Below, one piece after another: positions 63,886 to 64,000 of a stretch of 64,000 nt of DNA; the first letter of the stretch is position 1; every line of letters begins with the position of its first letter. This DNA is from a virus. The notes beneath the pieces were generated by a model. The model was not told the origin of the DNA. It saw nothing but the letters and a program-made list of their open reading frames with translations, and did not search any database. The position numbers were made by a program, and so were the translations under genes. The stretch spans positions 1 to 64,000 of the IMG/VR virus record IMGVR_UViG_3300027792_000013, one strand, 5' to 3'.

Positions 63886-64000
63886 TATAATCTGGCATGT
63901 AAATAAAACTTATCAGCTATATTTGTACTAAGATTCAAAATAACTAGTTTTGTTTCAAATATTAACGTCCAGTTATCAGGTAAATCAGTTCCAAATAATC
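63882..64000 (-). CDS. C-terminal fragment of an unknown gene
   Basis: The last 38 residues of a minus-strand frame that begins beyond the right edge (LFGTDLPDNWTLIFETKLVI, then LNLSTNIADKFYLHARLY). It has no stop for the whole visible stretch and ends within the folE promoter. Too short to assign. Confidence 0.5.
   Translation of the reverse strand, partial: LFGTDLPDNWTLIFETKLVILNLSTNIADKFYLHARLY

Overview
The window is one piece of an AT-rich genome (roughly 30% GC by eye) from a large, T4-related contractile-tailed phage. Almost every gene lies on the minus strand, packed with ATGA, GTGA or TAATG overlaps and AGGAG-type ribosome binding sites; the one plus-strand gene is a T4 gp4-like head-completion protein. 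Recognisable T4 homologues include gp48, gp4, gp32, gp59, DNA ligase gp30, RegA, clamp-loader gp44 and probable gp62, sliding clamp gp45, topoisomerase II (gp39/60 fused, and gp52), primase gp61, RNase H, helicase gp41, UvsX and DNA polymerase gp43. Frequent Shine-Dalgarno sites argue against a Bacteroidetes host; nothing else fixes the host.

Layout. 0-3.1 kb: virion genes and gp32/gp59. 3.1-12.3 kb: DHH phosphoesterase, methyltransferase, RNA ligase, many small accessory genes, CHAP endolysin, DNA ligase. 12.4-20.1 kb: accessory genes, including an NxG-repeat protein, a HicB-like fragment, a GC-richer inserted gene and a ParB-like protein. 20.1-26.6 kb: RegA, zinc-ribbon proteins, a Dam-type methylase, a deaminase-like protein, a tRNA with anticodon CAT and a phosphoesterase. 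26.6-40.3 kb: the replication core. 40.3-50.9 kb: a sugar-nucleotide and glycosyltransferase island. 50.9-59.3 kb: two late-type small genes, helicase, UvsX, polymerase and a DpdA-like DNA transglycosylase. 59.3-63.9 kb: a second modification island (two glycosyltransferases, a PIG-L deacetylase, a radical SAM protein, a QueD-like protein, FolE).

How the genes fit together. The replication genes make a nearly complete T4-type replisome. FolE and QueD-like enzymes would start 7-deazaguanine synthesis and DpdA would insert the base into DNA; QueE and QueC are not seen here. The first glycan island has a three-gene route from UDP-GlcNAc to a UDP-linked 2-acetamido-2,6-dideoxy-L-sugar, followed by glycosyltransferases, methyltransferases, a kinase-like protein and radical SAM/SPASM domains, one of them fused to a GT32-like glycosyltransferase. 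The acceptor (DNA, virion protein or host surface) is not known.

Regulation. Fifteen minus-strand sites share the form T(T/A)AAGT, 17 bp (once 18), TATAAT just upstream of genes or operons, mostly replication and nucleic-acid genes. Four others share TTGA(A/T)T, 16-17 bp, TATAAT, behind a long conserved A/T-rich upstream block. T4-type late promoters (TATAAATA) precede the gp4/gp48 pair (one palindrome serving both directions) and the 51.6 kb genes. Several genes appear to start at or next to the predicted transcription start.
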